This document shows positions 1 to 7,638 of a stretch of DNA of 63,673 bases, one piece after another (within the stretch, counting starts at the first letter, position 1; each line of letters starts with the position of its first letter). The notes beneath the pieces are model-generated. The model saw nothing but the letters and a program-made list of their open reading frames with translations. It had not been told where the DNA came from and made no database searches. This DNA comes from Halanaerobium saccharolyticum (GTDB lineage: Bacteria; Bacillota; Halanaerobiia; Halanaerobiales; Halanaerobiaceae). The stretch covers positions 1 to 63,673 of the forward strand of contig NZ_QLME01000018.1 of the NCBI RefSeq assembly GCF_003259895.1, in the 5' to 3' direction. The position numbers and the translations under genes are program-made.

Positions 1-75
1 CCCCGATAGCTCAGTTGGTAGAGCAGATGACTGTTAATCATCTTGTCGTAAGTTCGAGTCTTACTCGGGGAGCCA
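1..75 (+). tRNA. tRNA-Asn (GTT), 5' end cut by window edge
   Basis: The anticodon loop CTGTTAA sits between stems GATGA and TCATC, giving anticodon GTT at positions 33-35. The T loop TTCGAGT and an encoded CCA tail at 73-75 are visible. The 3' acceptor strand TCGGGGA (65-71) pairs with CCCCGA at the start only if one more T precedes base 1, so the gene lacks its first base because the window starts inside it. Confidence 0.96.
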
Positions 76-85
76 TTTTTATTTA

Positions 86-110
86 GAGACCTTTTAGAGG
101 TCTTTTTTTT
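86..110 (+). terminator. Terminator after tRNA-Asn
   Basis: AGACC (87-91) pairs with GGTCT (99-103) around a short loop, followed by a run of eight T. It directly follows the tRNA and fits a Rho-independent terminator. Confidence 0.85.
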
Positions 111-222
111 ATGCCATCTAAAATAAATCAAAAATTAGATCAAATTAATTATTATTTTACATATTATTTATTTATAGAAATAGAAGGGGATTTATTTTAT
201 TAAAAGTTTTTTGAAAATTGTG

Positions 223-251
223 TTGACAAACATAAACGAATAATATATAAT
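223..251 (+). promoter_or_regulatory. Consensus promoter of the fructose operon
   Basis: TTGACA at 223-228 is separated by exactly 17 bases from TATAAT at 246-251, both perfect consensus hexamers. It lies 67 bases upstream of the DeoR-family regulator start. Such a strong promoter normally needs repression, which fits the operator-like repeats overlapping and following it. Confidence 0.9.
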
Positions 252-291
252 CATAAATGAACAAAAACGAAAGTAAACAATCATAAACAAT
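230..291 (+). repeat. Phased operator-like repeats (putative FruR sites)
   Basis: Imperfect direct repeats resembling TCATAAACGAA occur at 230-240, 251-261, 261-271 and 281-291, with a weaker copy at 271-281. Starts are 21, 10, 10 and 10 bases apart, close to whole DNA turns, so all copies would face one side of the helix. DeoR-family sugar repressors typically bind short direct repeats near their own promoters. Assignment to the adjacent regulator is an inference. Confidence 0.65.
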
Positions 292-317
292 CAAAATAAT
301 GAAAAGAGGTTTTATTA

Positions 318-1079
318 ATGTTTGTCGAAGAGAGAAGAAAAAATATAGTAAGTTTATTACAAAATAAAAAAAGAGCAAGTGTTAATGAACTGAGTAAAAC
401 CTTTGATGTTTCACGTGCAACAATTCGTAGAGATTTAAGTGAACTCGAGAAGTCTGGTTTTCTTCGCCGCACCCATGGAGGAGCAATATTAAGTGGCAGC
501 AGCAAATTAGAACCTACTTTTAAAGAAAAGGAAGATAAATTAGCTGACGAAAAAAAGTCGATTGGAAAAAAAGCTGCTGAAATTATAAAAGATGGAGATA
601 CAATATTTATTGATGCTGGAACTACAACCAGACAGATAATTGATTTTTTAGAAGATAAAAAAAATATAACAATTGTTACTCATGCTCTGCATATTATAAA
701 TAAGATAAATGAAGATAATCTTGATTGTGAATTAATAGTTATTGGTGGTAATTTTAAAAAATCAACAGAGGCTATGATTGGACCACTGGCTGAAGATTAT
801 TTAAAAAAATTAAGAGTGGATAAAAGTTTTATTGGTTCAAATGGATTTAATTTAGATTCGGCTGCGACTACTCCTGATTTGAGTGAAGCAAAAATAAAAG
901 AAATTGGTATGGAAATTGCGGGAGAAAATTTTCTTTTATTTGATCAGAGTAAATGGGAAGATATATATTTTTATAGATTTGCAGAATTAAAGCAAATAGA
1001 TTTTATTATTACAGACTATATTGATGAGAATAGGGAAAAAAGTTTAAAACAGGAAAATATTAATATCATTTTAGCTTAG
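318..1079 (+). CDS. fruR: DeoR-family transcriptional regulator of the fructose operon
   Basis: A 253-residue DeoR-family repressor. The N-terminal winged helix-turn-helix (about residues 6-57) contains the family pattern VSRATIRRDL and the closing RTHGGA. The rest is the DeoR effector domain, related to ribose-5-phosphate isomerase folds, which senses phosphorylated sugars; IDAGTTT around residue 98 is its usual sugar-phosphate loop. It is the first gene of an operon with 1-phosphofructokinase and fructose PTS genes, so fructose 1-phosphate or a similar metabolite is the likely inducer by analogy with FruR of Gram-positives. The ATG is supported by AGAGG about ten bases upstream. The repeats overlapping its promoter suggest autoregulation. 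Confidence 0.9.
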   Translation: MFVEERRKNIVSLLQNKKRASVNELSKTFDVSRATIRRDLSELEKSGFLRRTHGGAILSGSSKLEPTFKEKEDKLADEKKSIGKKAAEIIKDGDTIFIDAGTTTRQIIDFLEDKKNITIVTHALHIINKINEDNLDCELIVIGGNFKKSTEAMIGPLAEDYLKKLRVDKSFIGSNGFNLDSAATTPDLSEAKIKEIGMEIAGENFLLFDQSKWEDIYFYRFAELKQIDFIITDYIDENREKSLKQENINIILA

Positions 1080-1101
1080 ATTTAATAAGGGAGGTGAGCA
1101 G

Positions 1102-2034
1102 ATGATTTTAACAGTTACTTTGAATCCTGCCCTCGACAAAATTATTATTCTGGATAATTTAAAATTGGGTAAATTAAATAGAGTTAAGGAAACAACTATT
1201 CTGGCAGGTGGAAAAGGTATAAATGTTTCTGAAGTTTTAACAGAATTAAAAATTGATAATAAAGCTCTTGGTATTGTGGGAGGAAATAATGGTAGGGTAA
1301 TCACTTCAATGCTTGAAAAAAAGGGTGTTAAATCTGATTTTATCTGGTCTGATTTTGAAACAAGAGTCAACTTAAAGGTTAAAGAAAAAAATATAAATAG
1401 AGAAACAGAAATTAATGAGGGTGGTAAGGTTAGTAAAGAAAATATTGATGATTTCAAGGCTGCTTTTGAAAAAAAAGTTAAAAAAAATAAAACTCTTGTT
1501 TTGTCAGGAAGTTTACCTGCAGGAGTTGAAAAAAATATTTATGCAGAATTAATTAATAAAGCTAAAGAAAATGATGCTAGAGTTATTTTAGATAGTTCTG
1601 GGGAAGAATTTAAACTGGCTTTAAAAATGGCGCCCTATTTAGTAAAACCAAATTTAGAAGAAATTGAAAATTTACTGGGACGAAAAATAAATAATAATGA
1701 TGATTTGAAAAAGGGAGCTAGATATTTGCTTGAACAGGGTGTAAATGTTGTAATGATTTCACTGGGTGAAAAAGGAGCTTTTATTGCTTCCGAAGAAGAG
1801 GGATATAGAATTTATACACCTCAGGTTAAGGTTTCTCAGACAACAGTTGGTGCTGGAGACACAATGGTTGCTGGCCTGGCTGCTGAAATAGATAAAAATG
1901 AAAGTTTAAAGGATACAGGTATTTTTGCTGCTGCTTTAGCAACTGCTTTTGTGGAATCAGGTTCCATTTCCAGGATTGATGAAGAGTTAATTGAAAGAAT
2001 AAAAAATAGCATTAAAGTTGAAAAGGTATATTAA
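1102..2034 (+). CDS. fruK: 1-phosphofructokinase
   Basis: A 310-residue PfkB-family kinase that phosphorylates fructose 1-phosphate to fructose 1,6-bisphosphate. Typical LacC/FruK features are the start MILTVTLNPALDK, the substrate loop GGKGIN (36-41), LSGSLPAG near the middle, and the PfkB signature VGAGD with the catalytic base at Asp253. Length is normal for FruK. A strong GGGAGGTG ribosome site precedes the ATG, 22 bases after the regulator. Placement between the regulator and the fructose PTS genes favours FruK over tagatose-6-phosphate kinase (LacC), the closest alternative. Confidence 0.93.
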   Translation: MILTVTLNPALDKIIILDNLKLGKLNRVKETTILAGGKGINVSEVLTELKIDNKALGIVGGNNGRVITSMLEKKGVKSDFIWSDFETRVNLKVKEKNINRETEINEGGKVSKENIDDFKAAFEKKVKKNKTLVLSGSLPAGVEKNIYAELINKAKENDARVILDSSGEEFKLALKMAPYLVKPNLEEIENLLGRKINNNDDLKKGARYLLEQGVNVVMISLGEKGAFIASEEEGYRIYTPQVKVSQTTVGAGDTMVAGLAAEIDKNESLKDTGIFAAALATAFVESGSISRIDEELIERIKNSIKVEKVY

Positions 2035-2055
2035 GTAAAGAAAAGGGGTATAAAA

Positions 2056-2505
2056 ATGGAAGTAAATGAATTTATTAATCAAAATTTAATTAAAATGAAT
2101 CTTGAAAGTAAGGATAAGGATTCTGTAATCAAAGAAATGATCGAGATTATGGCTGAAAATGAAATAATAACTGACAAGGAAGAAGTTATAAAAAAAGCAA
2201 TGGAAAGAGAAGAAAAAGGGACAACTGGAGTCGGAAAAGGTGTTGCTATTCCACATGTAAAAAGTGATGCTGTTAAAAGACCTGCTGTTGCTTTTGGACG
2301 TTCTGATGCAGGGATTGATTATGGATCAATGGATGAAAAACTTAGCCATTTATTTTTCTTAATTACTGTTCCCGAAGAATCTCACGATGAACATTTAAAA
2401 CTTTTAGCTCAGCTATCCAGAAACTTAGTTCATGATGATTTTAGAGATAGTTTATTAGAAGCTAAAGATGCAGAAGAAGTAATGAATATTTTAGAAAATA
2501 TCTAA
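2056..2505 (+). CDS. PTS fructose-type enzyme IIA component
   Basis: A 149-residue EIIA of the fructose/mannitol class, made as a separate protein. The phosphorylated histidine is His67 in VAIPHVKS, the standard active-site context. It accepts phosphate from HPr in the cytoplasm and passes it to the IIB domain of the next gene. It follows fruK by 21 bases and precedes the IIBC gene by about 60 bases, so it is part of the same operon. No HPr-like (FPr) domain is present; that differs from the enterobacterial FruB and is normal for this group. Confidence 0.93.
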   Translation: MEVNEFINQNLIKMNLESKDKDSVIKEMIEIMAENEIITDKEEVIKKAMEREEKGTTGVGKGVAIPHVKSDAVKRPAVAFGRSDAGIDYGSMDEKLSHLFFLITVPEESHDEHLKLLAQLSRNLVHDDFRDSLLEAKDAEEVMNILENI

Positions 2506-2564
2506 ATATTTTTTAAAAGTTATTTCTAAAATTAAGTTATTAAAAAAATGAGGAGGATTGGTTT

Positions 2565-3953
2565 ATGAAAAAAATTGTTGCTGTAACTTCTTGTCCAACT
2601 GGTATAGCACATACTTATATGGCTTCTGAATCATTAGAAGAAGCTGCTAAAAAAATGGATGTGCAGATGAAGGTAGAGACTCAGGGTTCTGTAGGAGTAG
2701 AAAATGAATTAAGTGAGCAGGATATTAAAGAAGCTGATGCCGTTATAATTGCAGCTGATACAAATGTCAGCCATGAGCGTTTTGGGGGTAAGTCTATTGT
2801 AGAAGTAGCGGTTGCCGATGCTATTGATGATGCTGAATCTTTAATCAATCAGGCACTGGAAAAAGCAGAAAAGGGTGAAAAAACAGAAGTAAAAGCAAAT
2901 TTACAGGGTCAGGTTAGTGATGAAAAGTCTAAAAGAAAAGCCAAAAGATCTGGTCCATATAAACACTTAATGACCGGTGTTTCCTTTATGCTACCTTTTG
3001 TTGTAGCAGGAGGTTTATCTATTGCATTATCCTTTGTATTTGGTATTAATGCTGCCGAACAGGAAGGTTCACTTGCTGCTGCTTTAATGCAGATTGGTGG
3101 AAGTTCGGCCTTTGCCTTGATGGTTCCAATTCTTGCTGGATATATCGCTTTCTCAATTGCTGATCGTCCTGGTATTGCTCCTGGTATGATTGGTGGTATG
3201 CTGGCAAGCAGTATAGGAGCTGGATTTTTAGGTGGTATTATTGCTGGTTTTTTAGCTGGTTATGTTACTCAGTGGTTAAAAGAACACATTAAACTTCCAG
3301 AAAATCTACAGGGATTAATGCCTGTTTTAGTTTTACCTTTTCTCTCCAGTTTAATAATTGGACTGTTAATGATTTATTTAATTGGGCCACCTGTTGAAGG
3401 AATAATGACAGGTTTAGAATCATGGTTACAGGGTATGACGGATGCTAATGCTGTTTTACTTGGACTTATTTTAGGTGCAATGATGGCTTTTGATATGGGA
3501 GGACCTGTTAATAAAGCAGCTTACACATTTAGTGTGGGACTTTTAGGTTCAGAAATTTATGGACCAATGGCAGCTGTAATGGCAGCTGGTATGACTCCTC
3601 CACTGGGACTTGCTTTAGCAACTTTATTATTTAAAAATAGATTTACCAATCAGGAAATTGAAGCTGGAAAACCTGCCTGGTTTATGGGTATTTCCTTTAT
3701 CACAGAGGGAGCTATTCCATTTGCAGCAGCTGATCCAATTAGAGTAATTCCTTCTATCATGACCGGTTCTGCAATTACAGGTGCTTTATCAATGCTCTTT
3801 GGTGTTGGTTTAAAGGCACCACATGGTGGAATATTTGTCTTACCAATTCCAAATGTTGTAACTAATCTTGGATTTTATGCTCTGGCAATTATTGCCGGAA
3901 CTATTGTCACAACATTTATGTTGAGATTATTAAAACCTAAATTAGCTGAATAA
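2565..3953 (+). CDS. fruA: PTS fructose-specific enzyme IIBC
   Basis: A 462-residue fusion. Residues 1-100 are EIIB-fructose with phosphocysteine Cys10 in [11 protein letters not shown] charged Lys/Glu/Arg linker (about 100-127) leads to the membrane EIIC domain with multiple hydrophobic helices and the conserved [14 protein letters not shown] segment. It imports fructose and phosphorylates it to fructose 1-phosphate. The missing A domain is encoded by the gene just upstream, so the permease is complete. RBS GAGGAGG lies before the ATG and a strong terminator follows, closing the operon. Confidence 0.94.
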   Translation: MKKIVAVTSCPTGIAHTYMASESLEEAAKKMDVQMKVETQGSVGVENELSEQDIKEADAVIIAADTNVSHERFGGKSIVEVAVADAIDDAESLINQALEKAEKGEKTEVKANLQGQVSDEKSKRKAKRSGPYKHLMTGVSFMLPFVVAGGLSIALSFVFGINAAEQEGSLAAALMQIGGSSAFALMVPILAGYIAFSIADRPGIAPGMIGGMLASSIGAGFLGGIIAGFLAGYVTQWLKEHIKLPENLQGLMPVLVLPFLSSLIIGLLMIYLIGPPVEGIMTGLESWLQGMTDANAVLLGLILGAMMAFDMGGPVNKAAYTFSVGLLGSEIYGPMAAVMAAGMTPPLGLALATLLFKNRFTNQEIEAGKPAWFMGISFITEGAIPFAAADPIRVIPSIMTGSAITGALSMLFGVGLKAPHGGIFVLPIPNVVTNLGFYALAIIAGTIVTTFMLRLLKPKLAE

Positions 3954-4008
3954 AAATAAAGAGTGAGCAGCTATCAATATTTATTATCTAAATAGAAAAT
4001 TAGAGTTT

Positions 4009-4038
4009 AAAGGAGGCATCAATTTGATGCCTCCTTTT
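4009..4038 (+). terminator. Terminator of the fructose operon
   Basis: AAAGGAGGCATC pairs perfectly with GATGCCTCCTTT around the loop AATTT and runs into a T tract. This is a strong Rho-independent terminator 56 bases after the IIBC stop. Confidence 0.93.
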
Positions 4039-4084
4039 TTCTTGCCTTAATAATTAGAATAGGATTAGAATCACTTAAGTTCGT

Positions 4085-4112
4085 TTGCTTATCACTAAAT
4101 TTGTGGTATAAT
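4085..4112 (+). promoter_or_regulatory. Promoter of the PpiC-type foldase gene
   Basis: TATAAT at 4107-4112 is preceded by TG (extended -10) and by TTGCTT at 4085-4090 with a 16-base spacer. It sits 51 bases upstream of the foldase ATG. Confidence 0.7.
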
Positions 4113-4162
4113 AATTAACAATGGATAAATATTAAGAATATTTGAATTGGGAGTGTTTATTA

Positions 4163-5194
4163 ATGAATTTAAAGAAAAATATTTTAATTATTGCAGCAGT
4201 AATATTAGTAGTTTTATCTATGCCGGTAATGGCACAGGATATGGAAGATGTTAATGAGGCAGTAAGTGAAGAAACTCCAGAAGTTGCAGCCTATGTAAAT
4301 GGAGAAGAAATTTCAATGCAGGAACTTGAACAATTTGCTGGAGTTAGAAATATTTTAATGCAGATTTTACAATCAAATCAAGAATTTGGTTCTGTACTTT
4401 TACAGACTGAGGCTGGACAGAATGTTGTAGAAGAATTCCGTCAGTTGAAGCTGGAACAGTTAATTACAAATGAATTACTTGTTCAGGAAGCTCGGGATAG
4501 AGGACTTGAAGTTAGCAATGAAGAAATGAACAATATTTTTGATCAGCAGGTAAATGCTTTAAAACAGCAGAATAATTTAAATGATGAACAGTTAGAACAG
4601 GCTATTCAGCAGCAGGGATTTGAGTCCATGCAGCAGTATAAAGATATGTTTTTTGAAAATAATATGAATGGTTTTTTAGTTAATAAATTAAGAGAAGAAG
4701 TAGTAAACGAAGTCAGTGTAAGTGATGAAGAAGCAAGAGAGTATTATGATAATAATCAGCAGCAGTTTGAAACTTCTGAACAGAAAAAAGTTAGCCATAT
4801 TTTATTTGATGATCAGGCTAAAGCTGAAGAAGTACTGGCTGAAATTAATAATGGTGCAGATTTTGCAGAAATGGCCAGAGAACATTCTACCGGTCCTACA
4901 GCAGAAAATGGCGGAGATTTAGGTTTTATCACTGCTAATGAGCAGGGTTTAGATAGAACTTTCCGTGATGCAGCTATGGAATTAGAGGTAGGAGAAGTAA
5001 CTTCTGAACCTGTGGAAACTCAGTTTGGTTTTCATTTAATCAAAGTTACTGATTCCAGAGAAGCCGGAATGAGAGAGTTTGAGGAAGTTAAATCTCAAAT
5101 CAAAAGTCAGCTGAGAAGTCAGAAACAGAATCAGGCTTTTCAGGAATTTGTTGAAGGTTTAAGAGAAGAAGCAGAAATAGATATTCGATTATAA
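4163..5194 (+). CDS. Secreted peptidyl-prolyl cis-trans isomerase (SurA/PpiC type)
   Basis: A 343-residue exported foldase. The ATG at 4163 is preferred over an upstream in-frame TTG at 4142 because GGGAG lies just before it and a clean signal peptide follows: MNLKK, a hydrophobic core, and cleavage after PVMA. A SurA-like helical N-domain (about 30-180) precedes one parvulin (PpiC) domain with the signature KKVSHIL, DFAEMA and GGDLGF, ending in QFGFHLIKV. There is no lipobox Cys, unlike PrsA of monoderm Firmicutes, so the protein is probably free in a periplasm, which would fit a diderm cell. The gene is monocistronic with its own promoter and terminator. Confidence 0.9.
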   Translation: MNLKKNILIIAAVILVVLSMPVMAQDMEDVNEAVSEETPEVAAYVNGEEISMQELEQFAGVRNILMQILQSNQEFGSVLLQTEAGQNVVEEFRQLKLEQLITNELLVQEARDRGLEVSNEEMNNIFDQQVNALKQQNNLNDEQLEQAIQQQGFESMQQYKDMFFENNMNGFLVNKLREEVVNEVSVSDEEAREYYDNNQQQFETSEQKKVSHILFDDQAKAEEVLAEINNGADFAEMAREHSTGPTAENGGDLGFITANEQGLDRTFRDAAMELEVGEVTSEPVETQFGFHLIKVTDSREAGMREFEEVKSQIKSQLRSQKQNQAFQEFVEGLREEAEIDIRL

Positions 5195-5216
5195 ATTAAT
5201 AAAATAAAGTAAAGTT

Positions 5217-5254
5217 AAAATTCCTGCTCTGGTAAAATGAGCAGGAATTTTTTT
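5217..5254 (+). terminator. Terminator after the foldase gene
   Basis: AAAATTCCTGCTC pairs with GAGCAGGAATTTT over a nine-base loop and continues into T residues. It is a strong Rho-independent terminator. Confidence 0.93.
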
Positions 5255-5261
5255 AAAATAC

Positions 5262-5290
5262 TTGCATTAATTTATCAAAAGGTGTATAAT
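5262..5290 (+). promoter_or_regulatory. Promoter of the T-box amino-acid operon
   Basis: TTGCAT (5262-5267), a 17-base spacer and TATAAT (5285-5290) lie directly upstream of the T-box leader, placing the transcript start near 5297. Confidence 0.78.
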
Positions 5291-5310
5291 TATTAAAATT
5301 TAATATATAA

Positions 5311-5548
5311 TCCTGTTAAAGGAAGAGTAAATTTTAAATTAGTCTAAGCAAGCTGGAGTAGCTGTGAGTCCAGAACTAAGGTTGAATTGAAACGCATCCT
5401 GGAGGAGCTTTGCTGAAAAATATATAATAATATTTTAGGTAAAGACATTTAAGCTGTGTTAAAGCATTGAGTGGATTTTTGTCAAGAAGAGTGGTACCAC
5501 GGGTTTATTCTCGTCTCTAATTTATTTTAGGGGACGGGATTTTTTGTT
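5311..5548 (+). promoter_or_regulatory. T-box riboswitch upstream of amino-acid transport operon
   Basis: Hallmarks are the GGAAGAGTA start of Stem I, the distal-loop segment GCTGTGAGTCCAG, and the antiterminator T-box core GAGTGGTACCACGGG (5489-5503), followed by a terminator hairpin (about 5509-5541) and a T run. T-boxes read uncharged tRNA. Aligning this Stem I with the serS T-box in the same window (GAA-specifier-four bases-TGGAG) puts CGC (Arg) at 5393-5395 in the specifier position, followed by A as expected. ACG (Thr) at 5392-5394 is the alternative. The class call is firm; the amino acid is tentative. Confidence 0.9.
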
Positions 5549-5602
5549 TTATAGTATTTTTTAAAAATCTAAGGTGATAATATTTGAGGAGGAGAGAAGA
5601 AG

Positions 5603-6415
5603 ATGTTTAAAAGCAAAAAAATTATTTTATTATTAGTGATGATTGTTGGAGTTTCTTTATTATTAAGTGGTTGTACTGGTGGCAATAACCAGACGAAGTT
5701 TGAAAAAATAAAAGAAGAAGGAAAAATTGTTTTGGGAACAGCTGCTGATTACCCACCATATGAGTTTCATAAACAAATTGATGGTGAAGATCAAATTGTA
5801 GGTTTTGATATTGAGATAGCAAAAGAAATTGCAAATGATTTAGATGTAGACTTAGAAATTAAAGATATGAAATTTGATGGATTATTAGCCGCCTTAAAAG
5901 CCGGTAATATTGATTTTATTATTGCAGGAATGGTTCCTACAGAAGAAAGAGCTGAAAGTGTAGATTTTTCTATTCCTTACTATGAAGCTGAACAAAGTTT
6001 TTTAACTAAAGTAGAAAATAAATCTAATTATAAAAAAATGTCGGATTTAAATGGTCTAAAAATTGGAGCTCAAAAAGCAACTACTCAGGAAAATATTGCA
6101 AAAACAAAGATTGATGCTTCTGAGTATAAATTTATCAGCAAAATAACCGATCTAGTTTTGGAGCTTAAAAATGATAAAATTGATGGAATAGTTCTCGTTA
6201 AACCTGTTGCTGAATCATATGCAAAAGCAAATGGAGATTTAGCTGTAGCTGATTTTATGTTGGGAAAAGAAGATAGTATTGCAATAGCAGTTGATAAAGG
6301 AAATGAAGCTTTAATGAAAGAAATTAATTCTTCTTTAGAAAGATTATTGGAAAAAAACAAAATCACAGAATTTATTGCTGAAGCTACAAAATTAGCTGAG
6401 TCTAACCAGGATTGA
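5603..6415 (+). CDS. Amino-acid ABC transporter substrate-binding lipoprotein
   Basis: A 270-residue extracytoplasmic solute-binding protein of the polar-amino-acid family (SBP_bac_3). The lipoprotein signal peptide ends in LLLSGC with lipidated Cys24. The mature part shows the family pattern GTAADYPPYEF, VGFDIEIAKEIA, DGLLAALKAGNIDFIIAGM and ERAESVDFSIPYY. It delivers an amino acid to the permease and ATPase encoded about 3 kb downstream in the same operon. RBS GAGGAGGAG precedes the ATG. The overlying T-box suggests the ligand is the amino acid read by the leader, possibly arginine, but ligand identity cannot be read from the sequence. Confidence 0.92.
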   Translation: MFKSKKIILLLVMIVGVSLLLSGCTGGNNQTKFEKIKEEGKIVLGTAADYPPYEFHKQIDGEDQIVGFDIEIAKEIANDLDVDLEIKDMKFDGLLAALKAGNIDFIIAGMVPTEERAESVDFSIPYYEAEQSFLTKVENKSNYKKMSDLNGLKIGAQKATTQENIAKTKIDASEYKFISKITDLVLELKNDKIDGIVLVKPVAESYAKANGDLAVADFMLGKEDSIAIAVDKGNEALMKEINSSLERLLEKNKITEFIAEATKLAESNQD

Positions 6416-6441
6416 TAAAATTGAAAATTAGGAATGATAAG

Positions 6442-7605
6442 ATGAGCAATCGATATTTAAGTAGTATTTTTAAAAAAGAAAAAAAATCATTTTTTGCAAA
6501 AGCTGCAGAACTAAAAGAATCTAAAAAACATATAATAGATTTAAGTCTTGGCGATCCAGATTTAATTACAGCCAAAGAAATTATTAATAAAGCAACTTTT
6601 GATGCAAAAAATGGGCATACTCGTTATGCTCATCCTCGAGGCGATTATGAACTACGGACAGAAATTATAAAGTATTATAAAAAAACATATGATCAGAAAA
6701 TAGCCAGAGAAAAAATTATGCTGACTGTTGGGGCCTGTCATGGAACATTTCTGGCTCTAGCAGCAGTTTTGAATCCTGGAGAAGAAGTAATTATACCTTC
6801 TCCTTATTTTGCTCCTTATAAAGAACAGGTAAAACTTGTCGGAGGGCAAGCTGTTTTTGTTGAAAGTAAATTTGAAGATAATTTTAAACTAGATCTTAAA
6901 GCTATTAATGAAGCAGTAAATAAAAAAACGAAAGCTATTCTTATAAATTCTCCTCATAATCCTACTGGAGTTGTACAATCAAAAGAAATTTTAGATCAAT
7001 TAATGGAGATAGCAAGAGCAAATGATCTATTAATTTTCTCTGATGAAGTGTATGAAAGTTTTGATTTTGAAAATAAATTCCACTCTTTAATAAATTACAA
7101 AGAAGATTTTGAGAGAATTATAATCCTAAATAGTTTTTCAAAAACTTTTGCTATGACGGGTTGGAGATTAGGTTTTGTTATTGCGGATTCAGATATTTTA
7201 GATGTAATGCAAAATATTAATGAAGGTGTCTGCTATTCTGCCCCAACGATTTCTCAACGAGCAGCAACCGCTGCCTTAAAAAATGAAAATAAGTTTAAAA
7301 CTGAAATTACTGTTGAATTCTCTGAAAGAGTAAAATATGCTAACCATAGACTAAAAGAAAATAAAATAATTGAGGTTGTAGAGGCTGAAGGAGCATTTTA
7401 TATTTTTCCAAGAATTAAAAATACAGGTCTCACGGCTGAAGAATTTGCTTTGAGATTACTAAAGGAAAAAGAAGTTTTGGTTTTACCAGGAAATGATTTT
7501 GGTGATAAAAAAGGAGAATTTATAAGAATCGCCTGTACTTTAAAATTAGAAGAATTAAAAAAAGCTTTTGATAGAATAGATGAATTTACTGAACAATTTT
7601 TTTAA
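6442..7605 (+). CDS. Class I/II PLP-dependent aminotransferase
   Basis: A 387-residue fold-type I aminotransferase of the aspartate aminotransferase superfamily. PLP lysine is Lys234 in NSFSKTFAMTGWRLGF; upstream are the family motifs SLGDPD, NSPHNPTG and SDEVYE. I prefer ATG 6442, which has TTAGGA upstream, over the in-frame TTG at 6412 that overlaps the preceding stop. The gene lies between the binding-protein gene and the LarA-like gene, an unusual place for an aminotransferase. It probably converts the imported amino acid to its 2-oxo acid or the reverse. The substrate is not determinable from the motifs. Confidence 0.88.
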   Translation: MSNRYLSSIFKKEKKSFFAKAAELKESKKHIIDLSLGDPDLITAKEIINKATFDAKNGHTRYAHPRGDYELRTEIIKYYKKTYDQKIAREKIMLTVGACHGTFLALAAVLNPGEEVIIPSPYFAPYKEQVKLVGGQAVFVESKFEDNFKLDLKAINEAVNKKTKAILINSPHNPTGVVQSKEILDQLMEIARANDLLIFSDEVYESFDFENKFHSLINYKEDFERIIILNSFSKTFAMTGWRLGFVIADSDILDVMQNINEGVCYSAPTISQRAATAALKNENKFKTEITVEFSERVKYANHRLKENKIIEVVEAEGAFYIFPRIKNTGLTAEEFALRLLKEKEVLVLPGNDFGDKKGEFIRIACTLKLEELKKAFDRIDEFTEQFF

Positions 7606-7638
7606 AATAATTACGTAAAAAAGATTGGGGTGAATAAT

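Noticed and set aside
172-378. Reverse-strand ORF over the fructose promoter
   Set aside because: Low-complexity AT-rich frame covering a clear promoter; no support.
1071-1457. Reverse-strand ORF over the start of fruK
   Set aside because: Antisense to a certain gene, no start signals.
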